Shown: positions 44,545 through 57,138 of the stretch, in pieces
Numbering within the stretch: the first letter of the stretch is position 1
Layout: every line of letters begins with the position of its first letter
Assembly (NCBI GenBank): GCA_030220185.1
Contig: JASPKZ010010216.1
Location: forward strand, 62,001 to 126,000
Origin: Diploptera punctata
Lineage: Eukaryota > Arthropoda > Insecta > Blattodea > Blaberidae
DNA: 64,000 nucleotides
Direction: 5' to 3'
Notes under the pieces: model-generated
Told to the model about the DNA's origin: nothing
The model's database searches: none
The model's input: only the letters and a program-made list of their open reading frames with translations
Position numbers and translations under genes: made by a program

Positions 44545-46143
44545 AAGTTAGGGGAGTTGAGTGGGGTGATTTGTAATGTTTATTATTATTATTTTAAAGT
44601 TATTTTTGTGTTCTTTTGAGTATTTTCTTTGAAACATTAGCAGTATCCCGTTTACCATATGACCAAAGTAATATTTCTGTTGCAAGAGCAAGTTTACCGC
44701 TAGAGAATTTCTGCTTAAGTGAACATTTCTTTAAATCCAGCCTCTTTTGAAGTTATTTTGGGTCTTCCAATTCCATAAGCAGATGGAACAGAATTTTCCA
44801 ACGAGTGTCATTGTTCTAAATTAATTTTCATAACGGGAAAGTTAACATCCACCCCTAGCCAATTTTTTTCTCGCGCACAACATCGTACGTTTTAGAAAAT
44901 CGCTTTTCATACAAATATTGAATTATAATATAATTTAAAACATTCTTTTAACATCCCTCTACCCCTAATTTGTTTACTAAATGATAACATCTCACATTTT
45001 CCCCCATATTAAATCAAACATTTATTCTCTGCTCGCAACCGTAGGCTTTGGTTGCTGGCTACCTCCTGTAATGAGAAAGCTAATTAAAAAAACACAATAC
45101 TTTGCATACATGCTATTGTGCAGGAATTAAAGTCCGTAAATCACTCTATATTATAACTAAAGTTTGTACTACTGTTCAGAACTGTTTTCTTTTGTAACTC
45201 AATTTAAAACATGATGATTATGCAATTTTTTAGTGCATGAAAGGTATGATTCCATATGCATTTAACATTATATCTGCCGGTTATATAAAAAACATTAATT
45301 ATATCAATAAAATTACAAACCTTCAGGTGAAGTATCCATATAGATTAAGAAGAATAGCTCACGGAACTTGAACACACAACGCTTATAACACAACTGGGAT
45401 ATAGACCAGATGAGGTCTTAACCATCGGTAACTTGCGATGTTTATATTGTTTTCATAAACATTAGAATTGTACCTTCCTTTGCAGATAAGTAAAGAACCG
45501 TCATATAGCAATTATATTAGAGTGAAAAAAAAAGATAATTTGATGAGGGTGAGTGAGAATAGTACTTTTCCAGCTAGATTTCATATCTGGCCCATTGTGC
45601 ACCGATCCCATACGAGCCGAAATTCCACGATACAAATTTTTCCCCCATGGAGATCTGATCTAGCGTAAGTCCCGTAGTTATGCGCCAACACTTTTTACCT
45701 TAACCACTCGGCTACGGCGCGGGACTCTTGGTATCAATAATAAAGATGAAAGTTTCACCCGAATGTTCATTATTTTCATGGTATCAATGAAAGGCAAAAC
45801 TGCTTATTGTGAGTTATCCGTAAGAGATACAAATATGTGTCACAGCCTTTTTTGTAGAGATTTGTGAGATATTCTATTCTGTGTCATACATTTTGGGTGT
45901 TTCGTATGGTTTTAGGCAGCGTAAGCCATTTACAGGCCAAAGAGCTACTTTTTCACGTTTTCTCTATAAAATACGATTTTTAAGGGTGTAGGAGTTGAGT
46001 GTCACAACTCTCTTATGGTCTATGTTCATCCCGGGAATCTCCTGAACATTTTGCAAAAAAAAACCATCACAATCGTATCAACGGTTTGGCCGCGCATAAA
46101 GTACGAACAAACAAACAAACGAACATTAATTTGTATATATAAT
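44545..46143 (-). mobile_element. Helitron-like repeat, H2, near complete (right arm)
   Basis: On the minus strand it runs from 'ttatatatacaaattaatg' and GTTTG repeats (5' end at about 46143) through 'ggagattcccgggatgaaca', a module with 'acggataactcacaataagc', a tRNA-Leu/Ser-like block (45600-45725) and a 3' region shared with the left arm. Same order as the copy at 59811-61505. It interrupts LINE F. Confidence 0.75.
45600..45725 (-). pseudogene. tRNA-like block within the H2 element
   Basis: The minus strand reads 'gtcccgcgccgtagccgagt', 'ggttaaggtaaaaagtgttg' and 'acgggacttacg', like the 5' half and anticodon region of a Leu/Ser-type tRNA with an A box (gtagccgagtggttaagg). The B box is decayed in this copy. 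Confidence 0.55.
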
Positions 46144-46617
46144 TTTAAGAAAGCCTTGTTAAAGTGTCTAGACCAAAATTATGGAATATATTAATTGGAA
46201 AAGGAATTCCACTAAACTTGATAGCAGTAATTTAGAAAATGTATGAGTAAACAAAAATAAAAATAAATTAAAGGGAACCAATATATATAACAGGAGGAGT
46301 TAGACAAGGTTGTCCACTGTCAAGGACTTTTTTTAAATTTATTTTGACATGATAATGTCATGGACGCAATGACTACGGGGGGTATAAACTTAGGAAATGT
46401 AGTGATAAAAACAACAGCCTTTGCAGATAACCAGATTTTAATAGTAAAAACAAAGGACGGAATACAAAGAATGCTATATAAACTAAATGAAATAAATACA
46501 ACATTTAAAATATTCTCCCAAAAATGAAAAAAACAATGGCCTTAAAGGGCGAGTTTTAATGCTCATTAGGTTTAAATAAGTTAAATATATATAATTAAAT
46601 AATTTATATTGTATGTA
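46144..46617 (+). pseudogene. LINE 'F' piece 2: RT motif A to YADD region
   Basis: Resumes with FKKALLKCLDQNYG (normally DFKKAFD), IGKGIPLNLIAVI, GGVRQGCPLSRTFF and TAFADNQILIVKTKDGIQR (YADD decayed to FADN). It is the direct continuation of piece 1 with about 20 residues missing at the join. Confidence 0.8.
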
Positions 46618-46928
46618 TATATAAGTAAAGTAAAGTGAACCCACAACAGGCCTCAGGAGACCCTTGGGGTAGTAGGAGGTTAAGGCTCCCACTTTTTCTA
46701 GACAATCGGCACTTTATGTCAGCCGGGTTGTCAGCCCTGCGTGACGGCCGCCTTTACCCCCAGAACAGGCGTCTGGTACTCATTTCCGTTAGAGGCTGAG
46801 TCGACCCCAGGGCCATAGTGCGCCAGAAGGTTTGGGTCAGTTTAAAAATCCTGACCCCAACGGGACTTGAACCCTCGACCTTCCGGCTTGTAGCACAGTG
46901 CCTTAACCACTACGCTACGGTGTGTCCC
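46618..46928 (-). mobile_element. Second tRNA-derived SINE family
   Basis: On the minus strand: a tRNA-like head ('gggacacaccgtagcgtagt', 'ggttaaggcactgtgctaca', B box 'gggttcaagtccc'), then a GC-richer body to about 46618. It differs from the 37.8-kb SINE. It is flanked by TA-rich sequence and inserted in LINE F. The 311-bp length and Pol III boxes support the call. Confidence 0.8.
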
Positions 46929-46998
46929 ATATATATATATATATATATATATATGAAGTCATACAATTAATATATATATGAAGTCATACAATTAAATA
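46929..46998. repeat. (TA)n and 24-bp direct duplication
   Basis: A TA run, followed by two copies of 'atatatgaagtcatacaatt' about 24 bp apart. Confidence 0.85.
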
Positions 46999-48047
<1,049 letters not shown>

Positions 48048-48435
48048 ATAATGAAATTGTACAAGACAATGGCAGTGTCAATTATTAATTATGTATCTGA
48101 AACACTGACAGTAACAACACTACAATCTGGCAGAATACAAGCTACTGAAAAGAAATTCCTCAGACCAATAGCATGATATCATAGAACAGACAAAAACATA
48201 ACACAGAAATAAGAAATATAAAAAATAGAGGAATTAAACACAACAATAGTGAAATATAGAACAAACTGGAAAAAACACGTGGTAAGGATGATTGAGAATA
48301 AAATCCCAGCAGCAGCATACAGCCTTTTTTACCGCGAGGAAGAAGATGTTTGGGAAGACCAAAGAAAATATGCATATAGCAGCAATTTGGAGCCGGAACA
48401 GGCTAGTAAATAAGCCTAAACCGTGATGAAGAAGA
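48048..48435 (+). pseudogene. LINE 'F' piece 4: C-terminus
   Basis: Reads IMKLYKTMAVSIINYVSETL (normally YGSETW), TLQSGRIQATEKKFLRPIA, NWKKHVVRMIENKIPAAAYS and an (AAG)-rich end at about 48430. It completes the domain order of LINE F. The ending resembles the relic at 34893-35065. Confidence 0.85.
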
Positions 48436-48489
48436 GGAAGAAGTCAATCAACAATGAGTTTGATGTATTATTGTTTAAAGATGCAGGTG

Positions 48490-49497
48490 TTACGTTTATG
48501 TAACGCTGGGCATTAATGTTAGTTTGTTTGTTTCTTTGTTAGTTTGTTCGTAATTTATGCTCGGCCCTACCGTTGACTCGTTTGTACTGAGATTTTTCCA
48601 AAATGTTCAGGAGATTCCCGGGATGTACATAGGCTATAAGAGAGTGACGTACTCAAATCCTACACTTTAAAAATACCATTTAAAGTGAAAAATGTAAAAA
48701 AGTCCCTTTTTTACCCTTAAATGTTTTACAGTGCCTAAACCATAACAAATAGAAAACATTATTGTACATAGATTTAAATATCTCAAAAACTCTACAAAGA
48801 AGTCCGCGACAGCATATGTTTATCTTTTACAGATAACATACAATAGCCATTCTTGTCTTTCGTTGATGCCAAGGATATCGGGATAAGTAGATTCCCGGGT
48901 GAGTATTTGCTGCCATACCATTCATCCGATTGTCATGAGGCTTTTTTGCAAAATGTTCAGGATTTTCCAGGGAAGACTATAGGTTATGAGAGTTTTAATC
49001 CTCAAGTCCTTCACTCTTAAAAATCACCTTCTGTATTGAAAAAATGTGAAAAAATGCGCATTTTGTAAGCTTAAGCTGCCTATAAACCATAACAAATACA
49101 CATAATTATTATAAACAAAATTGAATATCCCAAACCTCTACAGAAAAGTCGACGGAAGCATGTGCGTATCTTTAACGATAACTCACAATAACTATTTTTG
49201 TCTTTCATTGATGCCAAGAAGATCGGGATAAGTAGATTCCCGGGCAAGCATAGCAGCGCACGGCGGGTATTCTTTTATGGATAACTCAAAACAATGAACT
49301 TTGTCTTTCAACTCATTTATACCAAGTACATCCGGACGCGTAGATTCCCAGACAACGCCGGGTAATCAGCACGGGGTAACTAAAAATAATAACGTTATAA
49401 ATTTATCTTTATTTTTCGTTTTACTTATTCAACTAAATGCAGAAACACGTTATCATTTATTCAGGAGTAGCAGCGCACGCCGGATATTAACTACTAA
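48490..49497 (+). mobile_element. Helitron-like repeat, subfamily H1, with internal tandem modules
   Basis: Begins 'acgctgggcattaatgttag' and GTTTG repeats. A module containing 'aggagattcccgggatgtac', 'aaccataacaaatagaaaac' and 'cgggataagtagattcccgg' is repeated from about 48905, with a third partial unit from about 49255. It ends 'agcagcgcacgccggatatt'. No tRNA-like block. Confidence 0.65.
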
Positions 49498-50094
49498 ATA
49501 AATGAAATACAATAATTTAGACTTCAAATTCTTTTACAATCTCGACAAATTTTAAACACGTGATCCACGGCTTAAAGTTCCTTTCGAAGGAGATATCACT
49601 TGCATATTTCGATTCTAAAAAATATATAGGTCACAGCCAGATTTGATCTCACGAACTTCGGAAGAAGAAGCAAGGATATGAATTCGTGGTTTATTGATTC
49701 CGATAATAATAAAATAATAACACAGCTCTACAAAAAATATTTTTTTGTTGCCCTGGATATCTCAGCGAATTTCTATGTTTTTAAGTGCACATTTTACGAA
49801 TATATTCCTGAAAGTGCTGAATGTGCTTTGTGTTTATGATTTTTCCGTATCTTATACCTTAAACAGTAAACGGCTTGTTACAAATAAAATAACTATAATC
49901 AATCTCTACAAGGTTTATTCCTTATAGTTATTTTAGGTCTATACTTTACAGCTCTTCAGGCTTTTGAGATGTTTCCAGTCATGATTTGATTTCTGCGCAT
50001 TTTTTTTCGCATATACAAACATCACGTGATCCCCACTCTCACACCCATCACTCCGGACATCGGCCGTGATCTCAGTTATTTGACAAAATTAAAG
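49498..50094. other. No gene recognised
   Basis: Anonymous AT-rich sequence. Confidence 0.5.
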
Positions 50095-50580
50095 TACTCA
50101 CGACGTGCATCTAGATATGATAAAACAATTCGTTAAAGTGATGGACAAGGAGGGAAAAAATGTTCCAAATACATTTGTAGAAAATTTCCTAAGCTCAGTA
50201 TGTAAAAGTTAAAAGGCGGAATATTTGATGGTCCTCAAATTCGGCAATTGATGAAAGATGCAAATATTTATCAAAGTTATGATTGTTCCGGAAAGTGAAT
50301 CTTGGAAGGGTTTTGTATTGGTAGTAGAAAATTTCCTAGGTAACGATAAATCACCAAATTATAAAGAAATTGTGCAAAAACATGTTGATAATCTTCAAGA
50401 TTCTGGGAGCTAATATGAGTTAAAGTTACACTTTCTCTACAGTCACCTGGATAGATTTCCGGATAATTTAGGAAATAATAGAGACAAACAGGGAGTAATT
50501 GAGGAAAGGTATCAGGGTAGTTGGGACTGTCACATGATGACAGATTACTGCTGGTCTTTAAAAAGACATTGTCCCCTAAA
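50095..50580 (+). pseudogene. Relic of a repetitive insect ORF
   Basis: Across frames: VHLDMIKQFVKVMDKEGKN, GGIFDGPQIRQLMKDA, WKGFVLVVENFLGNDKSPNY, LHFLYSHLDRFPDNLG and ERYQGSWDCHMMTDYCWSLK. The ordered blocks resemble an abundant TE-associated protein I recall from insects with conserved 'GP.I..lm.D', 'FLGN.k..ny' and 'rYQG.w...mmaDYCW' motifs. I cannot name the family reliably. Many lesions. Confidence 0.5.
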
Positions 50581-50885
50581 AAAAAAATAATAGAATAAAA
50601 TCTTATGAAAGGCGTTTCACTGAAGTATAACGTGGATTTTCGATATTTTTGTTTCTATTTACGTCAGTGCATACTAATTTTTCAAAAACCAATTGACATT
50701 ATAAATATATATCTGTTATATGGTTTCATTTTTTTTGTAGTGTAAAATGAAAAGAAAAATAAAAAAAACAGAGCAAATCTTCCAAAACCATTGATAGTTT
50801 CATGAATTGTGAGCATAAATATATCCGAAATTAATCTTATATCAAGGGAAACAAAACCACTGTTGACCAGTGTAATTATTATTAC

Positions 50886-51151
50886 TTACTTACTCTCTTG
50901 CACTTTCGAACCCGTAGGACATAAGATCTCCATACATCCCTATCCTAATGCTTTCCAATTATTCCCTTATAATCTACGTCCCTCAAATCATAGTTAATGT
51001 TGTTCTCCCACCTTATTCTTGGTCTACCAACTGGGCGTTTTCCCTCTGGCTGTCCTACAATAAGCTTCCATGCACGTCTTTCATTCCCCATACGCGCAAC
51101 TTGTCCTGCCCATCGCAGTCTTTGAGACTTAACTGTTCTTATTATATCTAA
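50886..51151 (-). mobile_element. 5'-truncated RTE-like LINE, copy 4, with 15-bp TSD
   Basis: The TSD 'tgtaattattattac' lies at 50871-50885 and 51152-51166. The insert is only the last ~265 bp of the (ACTT)n-tail family: LRWAGQVARMGNERRAWKLI, GRPRIRWENNINY, the 3' UTR and a short tail. An 'aacccgtaggacataag' deletion variant distinguishes it from copy 1. Confidence 0.92.
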
Positions 51152-51166
51152 TGTAATTATTATTAC

Positions 51167-51656
51167 AATTATTATTATCTCTGTTATCTGATTGTGTTAT
51201 GAACGTAATGTCTTCTCTTCCACTTCACCAGGGTACAATTATAAAAATTATATACTCCTGCAGTCAAATATAAACCTGATCGGACGCATGCGGCATAAAT
51301 AACTCAATTTTACAGGAGTTTGAACATTTTAGGAGCTGTTCCAAACGTTAACATGTCAACTTCATTAAATGTATTATGAGAAGGGGGGAAAAAATATCGT
51401 CAATCAGTAAGGATGAAGGACCTTGGTTTCGTTTTCCAATTGGTCAGTATTTAAATATTACATTTAGTATATTAGTACTTCAATGGTCATTCTTCCAACG
51501 TGTAGTGTTTCAATTTGTTTCTAATGGGCAAAAAAACATATCTCGTAGACTTTCATTTTAATGTATTTGTTGTTAATTTCTATGTCATCACATCAGATAT
51601 TAATTTGATACGTTGAGATTGAAAATTTAAGAACAAATCTATTATAAATGTACCAT
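51167..51656. other. No gene recognised
   Basis: Anonymous AT-rich sequence. Confidence 0.5.
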
Positions 51657-51985
51657 GTCCTTCACTGCAATCATAGCATTTTCATGCTATGCTTTGCAGC
51701 TTTACTAGGGGGATTGTAGGTGTGGTAGCTTCCCGTTGCATTCCACACCGGTGACGGATGATGATGATGATGATAATGACGATAATGATAGGGATGATTA
51801 TGATGATGATGGCCATATGATTTTGGGGACAGTTTGGGCCTTAAAGCTTTCCTGATATTTGCCTTACAGGTGAGGAAAAATGCCGATAAAAACCTCGCCC
51901 AGAAAAACTGTCCCGACCGGGGATCGAACCCGGGCCCGCTGCATGACATGGCAGCACGCTACCTCGAGACAACAGCGGTGGACAT
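51657..51985 (-). mobile_element. tRNA-derived SINE, copy 3, with degenerate TSD
   Basis: Full-length inverted relative of the copy at 37755-38101: head with B box (plus strand 'ggggatcgaacccg'), body, CAT-rich segment and 3' domain. Flanks 'ataaatgtaccat' (51644-51656) and 'atagatttaccat' (51986-51998) match at 11 of 13 positions, a likely aged TSD. Confidence 0.9.
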
Positions 51986-52070
51986 AGATTTACCATAATC
52001 AAACAATGAATCAAGTTTTACTTTTAATTCTGGACATGCTAAGAAGAAAACTCGTTTGTTCCTTTACATA

Positions 52071-53616
52071 CACTGCTCAAAACAATTAGAGGAACACTTG
52101 TAATAAATTGAATAAGTAATTGTTTTTTAAAGCTGTGATGCTGAAAGTAGGACAATATGCAAATTGCATTATTAATTTTATTATTGGATACAAATTTTAA
52201 AGATCCATGGTCTAAATACAGAGAAATTACCTCAAATAACAAATATAGAGATTTTTTTTTATTTTGGAAGGCACTGGCCACTTCTAATTGGTAAGCTTCC
52301 TGATGTTGCTATAGTGAGGAATGTTGATTATTGCCTTCTTTATTGAAGTCTCTGACAAAATGAGGAATTTAAATGAGTTTGAAGTGTATCATGCTCTACA
52401 TCTTTTACGACAAGTTCAATCTCTGCGACAAGTGGCTAGAGAGCTTGGGGTTTCTCCTTTCGTAGTGTCCAGGTTACGCAACAGGCACAGAGAGACAGGT
52501 CAGTATTGTAGAAGACGTGGCCAGGGCCGTAAATTTAAAACAAGCCCCCAGGATGACAGATACGTTGTTCTTTCTGCTCTTCGACAGCGTACAAAAACTG
52601 CAAAAGACCTGCACAATGACCTTCATATGGCTTCCGGAATCCGGATTTCAGACCAAACCATAAGGAACAGATTAAGGAAAGAGAATATTCGTCCAAAAAG
52701 GCCCGTTAAAAAACCACGCTTAACAAATGGGCATAAGGCAGCAAGACGTATGTATGCTGAAAACCATGGTGATTGGAACCTGAACCAGTGGGAGTCTGTC
52801 CTCTTGTTGGACGAATCCAGATGTCGTTTTACACGTTGTGATGGACGATTGAGGGTGTGGGGACGGCCAGGAGAAAGATTTTCTGCAGAGGCTGTACAGG
52901 AAATTGATAGATTCGGAGGAGGTTGCATAATGGTGTGGGCCGGAGTTATGTACAACAATCGCACGGACCTTGTACTTGTTCCCCAGCGACTGAATGCTGT
53001 CCGGTATATCGAGCACGTTCTGGAAGAGCATGTAGTACCTGCTGCCATTGGAGTAGGCCCTGGATTTCTGTTTATGCAGGATAATGCCAGGGCACATTCT
53101 GCGGCTGTCACCAGGGATTTCCTGAGAAGGAATGAAATTGAGGTAATGGAGTGGCCAGCGGTCAGCCCAGATATCAGCCCTATTGAACACTTGTGGGATC
53201 TTCTAGACAGGAAGGTCAGGAACCGACATCAAGCTCCACAAACTCTGCAGCAACTTGGAGATGCTCTGAAGGAGGAATGGGAGAATATCCCGCAAGAGGA
53301 AATCCAGAATCTTATTGGGAGCATGCCACGAAGGTGCCAAAGTGCCATCTAATGTCGTGGAGGCCATACACGATACTAAATCTATATAACGAGTGTTTAA
53401 CTTTGAAAAATAAGCACAAGATTCAATTGCTTACATAGCGGAATTATTTGAAAAGTTAATTGTCAGCGTTATTCATTTGTTTTTACTGACATGAGCAATA
53501 AATAAATAAATAAATAATCACAAATAATGTACTTTATTAATTCCATTTTTGTACCTTAATCCAATGAAAAAATATTTGCATATTTCATAGTGTTCCTCTA
53601 ATTGTTTTGAGCAGTG
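52071..53616 (+). mobile_element. Tc1-like DNA transposon, structurally intact
   Basis: 1546 bp bounded by perfect 28-bp terminal inverted repeats at 52071-52098 and 53589-53616, starting CACTGCTCAAAACAATTAGA. TA dinucleotides at 52069-52070 and 53617-53618 are the expected target duplication. It encloses one uninterrupted transposase gene. Perfect TIRs with an open gene suggest a recent insertion, the youngest-looking TE in the window. Confidence 0.96.
52360..53352 (+). CDS. Tc1-like DD34E transposase, intact
   Basis: Uninterrupted frame. The ATG at 52360 (MRNLNEFEVYHALHLLRQVQ) is preferred, because the 13 extra residues from the in-frame ATG at 52321 are hydrophobic and not family-like. 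It has 330 residues, the normal size. Two helix-turn-helix segments are visible (SLRQVARELGVSPFVVSRLR; ISDQTIRNRLRKENI), linked by a basic GRPR-like hinge (RRRGQGRKFKT). The catalytic triad is present: LLLDES (first D), FMQDNARAH (second D) and SPIEHLWD (E) 34 residues later. It would cut at the TIRs and paste into TA sites. Antisense open frames here are shadows. Confidence 0.95.
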   Translation: MRNLNEFEVYHALHLLRQVQSLRQVARELGVSPFVVSRLRNRHRETGQYCRRRGQGRKFKTSPQDDRYVVLSALRQRTKTAKDLHNDLHMASGIRISDQTIRNRLRKENIRPKRPVKKPRLTNGHKAARRMYAENHGDWNLNQWESVLLLDESRCRFTRCDGRLRVWGRPGERFSAEAVQEIDRFGGGCIMVWAGVMYNNRTDLVLVPQRLNAVRYIEHVLEEHVVPAAIGVGPGFLFMQDNARAHSAAVTRDFLRRNEIEVMEWPAVSPDISPIEHLWDLLDRKVRNRHQAPQTLQQLGDALKEEWENIPQEEIQNLIGSMPRRCQSAI

Positions 53617-53618
53617 TA

Positions 53619-54334
53619 TTTCATGGCATTTGAATCATGTAAACAACATATGATAAAAGTATTAGGAAATAGATTGGACAATCGAAACACACAATAAACA
53701 ATAGAAACACATAAACTAATGTCAAAGCCTATATATTCTCCTATACAGTATAACCTTGAAGTTAATAAAAATTAAGTAACTTTGATCATACTACATCATT
53801 ATGATTTTGTTTATTTTCACTCGAACGAGTATAAATGTTATATTTTCAATAAACCTATAGGTTGGGATTTGTCTTCATTACTAATATCTTTGCATATATG
53901 GTAATGTTATAAACTATAACATTTTATACCGATTATTGAAATTTTCTGATAGGTTTTGAAAGGAAATTAATTCCACTTCATTGAACACCTATTCCTTCAT
54001 GTGTTAACACCGAGGGATCGGATTCAAGGTTTAGCTCTACTTCTATCGCGTAGTTTGTGAAATTCGTCTATCTGGTATAATTTCATTCGTTATCATCTGA
54101 GGAAGAAGCTATCAAAAATGAAGATTCACGTATTCAGGTATTGGTTTTCGATTGTATTAAAATAATTCACAATATCACTACCACTTATAAGCTTACATTC
54201 AAACACGAATACCGATAATGTGACTTCACTGGAAATTCCTCTTATAAAAAAGAATACTGTACCAAGGGATCTTCAATAGGGATCCTTTAGTACTTATATT
54301 GATTGTACAAGCGTGTTTATAAAAACATAGATAG
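53619..54334. other. No gene recognised
   Basis: Anonymous sequence between two DNA transposons. Confidence 0.5.
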
Positions 54335-54336
54335 TA

Positions 54337-55605
54337 CAGGGTTCCCACAAATGTTCTTTCAGTTTTCGAACACGTGTAACTTGCGTTTAAATAAACTTAC
54401 AAACACGACACTAGTACTAATGGAACGAGAAACTCAAAAGGTTTTGGTTATAGTATCATAATTGGCAACAATGAGGTGCAATTACATACAACATTGTGTA
54501 TTGATGAAAGTGAGAAAATGGCTGGTGTAGAGGATAGGCGAGCGTTCTGTGTTCTCGATTATCATGTTTATGAATCTGTAATTGTAGTTCGACATTTTCG
54601 AACAAGATTTGGTTCAGATCCACCCTGCGGTTCTTTCAATCCGTAAGTGGTACTCTGATATTACGACAAGAGGATGCATATGTAGACGGAAATCTTCTGG
54701 ACGCCGGCTGTACGTGAGGCAACTCTAGACCGGATTCGTGAATCTTTTACAAGTAGTCCTAAAAAGCTGCAGATATCTAAATCCACCGCATGGAAAGTTA
54801 TGCGTAAATGTTTGAAATTTCATTCATACCGATTGCAGATACTGCAGTTCTTAAAGGAAGAAAATAAAATGGCGCGTCGTACTTTCTGCGAGAATATGCA
54901 GACTCTCACGGAAACGGATGGGTTTTCCGAATTCATAGTTTTTAGTGACAAGTGCATCTTCCAACTTTCCGGTAAAGTGAACAAACATAACGTTAGAATC
55001 TCGGGGTTGAAAAACCCTAATACCTACATGCAGCATGTCCGAATCTCTTCTAAAGTGAACGTATTCTGCAATTTAAGCCTTCAGAAAGTGTACGGCCCGT
55101 TCTTCCTTGTAGACAGAACAATTGGAGGATGAGAGTACCTGGATATGCTATAACAATGGCTCCTGCCTCAGCTGGAACAGATCTATCAACAGGACGGCGC
55201 ACCCCCTCATTTTCCATGTGAGTCATATTGGAGCTCAACATCAGACTACCTAACCGATGGACTGGCTTTATTGCTAATGACTATGAATAACTTCTTCCTT
55301 GGCCTCCGCGTTCGTCAGACCTCACACCCCTTGACTTCTTTTTGTGGGGTTAGCCACCTCATTCATAGACCGTCCTTGATCTAAGAGGGCGCATCACTTC
55401 TGCCATCGAAATAGTTGACCATGCTATGCTACAACGTTCCTGGGCGGAAATGTACTACAGGTTTGATGCGTGTCGTGTTACTACTGTACTGTAATCAAAA
55501 TGCTTTGAGTTTCTCTTTCCGTTAGAACTAGCTTCATATTTGTAAGTTTATTTAAACGCAAGTTACACGTGTTCGAAACCCGAAAGAGCATTTGTGGGAA
55601 CCCTT
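54337..55605 (+). mobile_element. mariner-like element, inactive, ~66-bp TIRs
   Basis: Terminal inverted repeats of about 66 bp share 'gggttcccacaaatg' and 'acacgtgtaacttgcgttta' with about four differences. TA lies at both ends (54335-54336, 55606-55607). The 1269-bp interior is a decayed transposase. Longer TIRs and a different protein separate it from the Tc1 element 0.7 kb to the left. Confidence 0.9.
54520..55495 (+). pseudogene. mariner-like transposase with DUF4817-type HTH, broken
   Basis: Frames in order: MAGVEDRRAFCVLDYHVYES (HTH like those annotated DUF4817), TRFGSDPP, EATLDRIRESFTSSPKKLQI, then the open piece 54800-55132 with FSEFIVFSDKCIFQLSGKVN (normally 'FSDE.tF': the first catalytic D is kept, the neighbouring E is K), NVRISGLKNPNTYMQHVRIS and KVYGPFFLVD. 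After frameshifts come QLEQIYQQDGAPPHF (second D) and PLTSFCGV, where 'DLTPCDFFLWG' is expected. At least four lesions. Confidence 0.85.
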
Positions 55606-55849
55606 TATTGATATAATTTTCCTTTAATGGGTTTTTAACAATCTTTGAATATTCTTATAAATCAACAGATTTTGAAGTGGGCCTATATATATTAGTATTC
55701 ATTCAATGTTAACATTATATATACTATACGTATGATATTTGGTAAATAATAATGATTATAATTATTTCGATTAACAAAAATAATATTCAATTTCAAGTTT
55801 TACTGTTTATGTAATATTAACATCACGTATATTGACTCCTTGAGAAATG

Positions 55850-55938
55850 ACGATAATTACTCACTCGCACATTCAAACCCTTACGTTCATGACCACACGG
55901 ATATTAGAACTCAACTAAACCGGATATTTATTCGTACA
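55850..55938 (-). pseudogene. RTE-like LINE 3' end relic, copy 5
   Basis: 'actcactcgcacattcaaac', 'gttcatgaccacacggatat' matches the (ACTT)n-tail family's last ~60 bp at roughly 75%. Short, diverged. Confidence 0.5.
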
Positions 55939-55939
55939 C

Positions 55940-56004
<65 letters not shown>

Positions 56005-56037
56005 GTAATAATAATAATAGTAATAGTAATAATAATA
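55939..56037. repeat. (AAT)n microsatellite
   Basis: About 99 bp of AAT with AGT interruptions, directly left of the next LINE's 5' region. Confidence 0.9.
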
Positions 56038-56038
56038 A

Positions 56039-57110
56039 GGGATTATTTAATATCAATAAAAAAGGCGAGTTCTCAGCGCCTTATAACTGAGACCTGTCGG
56101 CTAAGGGAGCAATCCCTAAAAAACTCAGGTTTTCCATGTATAGGGTTAGGCGTGAGGCTGGCAACCTGGCCCTGGGAAAAGGGTATATCGGTATGCCAGG
56201 CGGATGAATTTAAATGTAATATACCTAAGCTACGAAAACGGACCTTACTATGGGCACATGGAATGTTCAAGGCTTGAATACTAAAGAACAGTAAGTAATA
56301 GATCAGATTACAGCAATTAATGCAGATATTATTGTCCCCTCAGAAATAAAAAAAGGGGAAGGGGGTTAGGAGATTATATATATATATATATATATATCTG
56401 GAGTAGAGCAAAAAAGGTATATCCATTTAAAAAAATAAGTTGGTAAAAAGTCTTGGGAAGAAATTGATGAAAGAATTATTAAAATAAATCTCAAAAATGT
56501 TGGGATAGCGCTTATAATAATGGTAGTATATGCCATAAATGAGGATGTTTCAACCATAGAAAAAAAAATTGTCTGGCAACTGTCAGATATTTTGGACAAA
56601 GTAAAAAAAATCAAGAAGTATTAATAACAGGAGAATGTAATAGTCGAATAGGAAGTAGAATGAAATATGAAGTGATTGGGCCATTTGGGGAAAAAGTGGA
56701 AAGTAACTATGACGGTAGATTGATACGTTTATGTGAAAAACATGTTAATAGTGTTTTTGAACATCGGGAAATAGATACATACATATGGGAACAGCCAACA
56801 AAAGTCTGAAAACAATCATTAGCATAGGCCTAATTGTGAAACAAAAACGTGATATGATAGTAAAAGATGTTAGAATGTTTTGAAAACCAGATTGCGGAAG
56901 TGATCATTGTATGCTTTTGAAAAATTCATATTAACAAGTAGGAAAAATTAAAATACTGAAGTAACAAGATTAAAACAAAAAAATTAATATAAATGTAAAT
57001 AAATCTGTATTAGAAACGTGCGATCAATTAAAGGGATGTATACATTCAGCAGCTTTTAAAGCACTTGGGACAGAAAATATAGATTTAAAAATAAATAATG
57101 ATTGTGTACC
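56039..57110 (+). pseudogene. LINE 'G' piece 1: 5' region and endonuclease
   Basis: After a 5' leader the frame gives LRKRTLLWAHGMFKA / TWNVQGLNTKEQ (endonuclease start). Then come INADIIVLSEIKKKGEG (catalytic Glu), ALIIMVVYAINED, EVLITGECNSRIGSRMKYEV (GDFN decayed to GECN), GRLIRLCEKHVNSVFEH and CGSDHCMLLKNS (SDH active-site motif). RTE-type endonuclease with (TA)n insert at 56374-56397 and multiple frameshifts. Confidence 0.78.
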
Positions 57111-57138
57111 GTGTATGCGTAATTTTGGATTATTTAAC

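Noticed and set aside
52623..53190. Long minus-strand frames of 156-162 codons
   Set aside because: Shadows of the intact Tc1 transposase on the plus strand.
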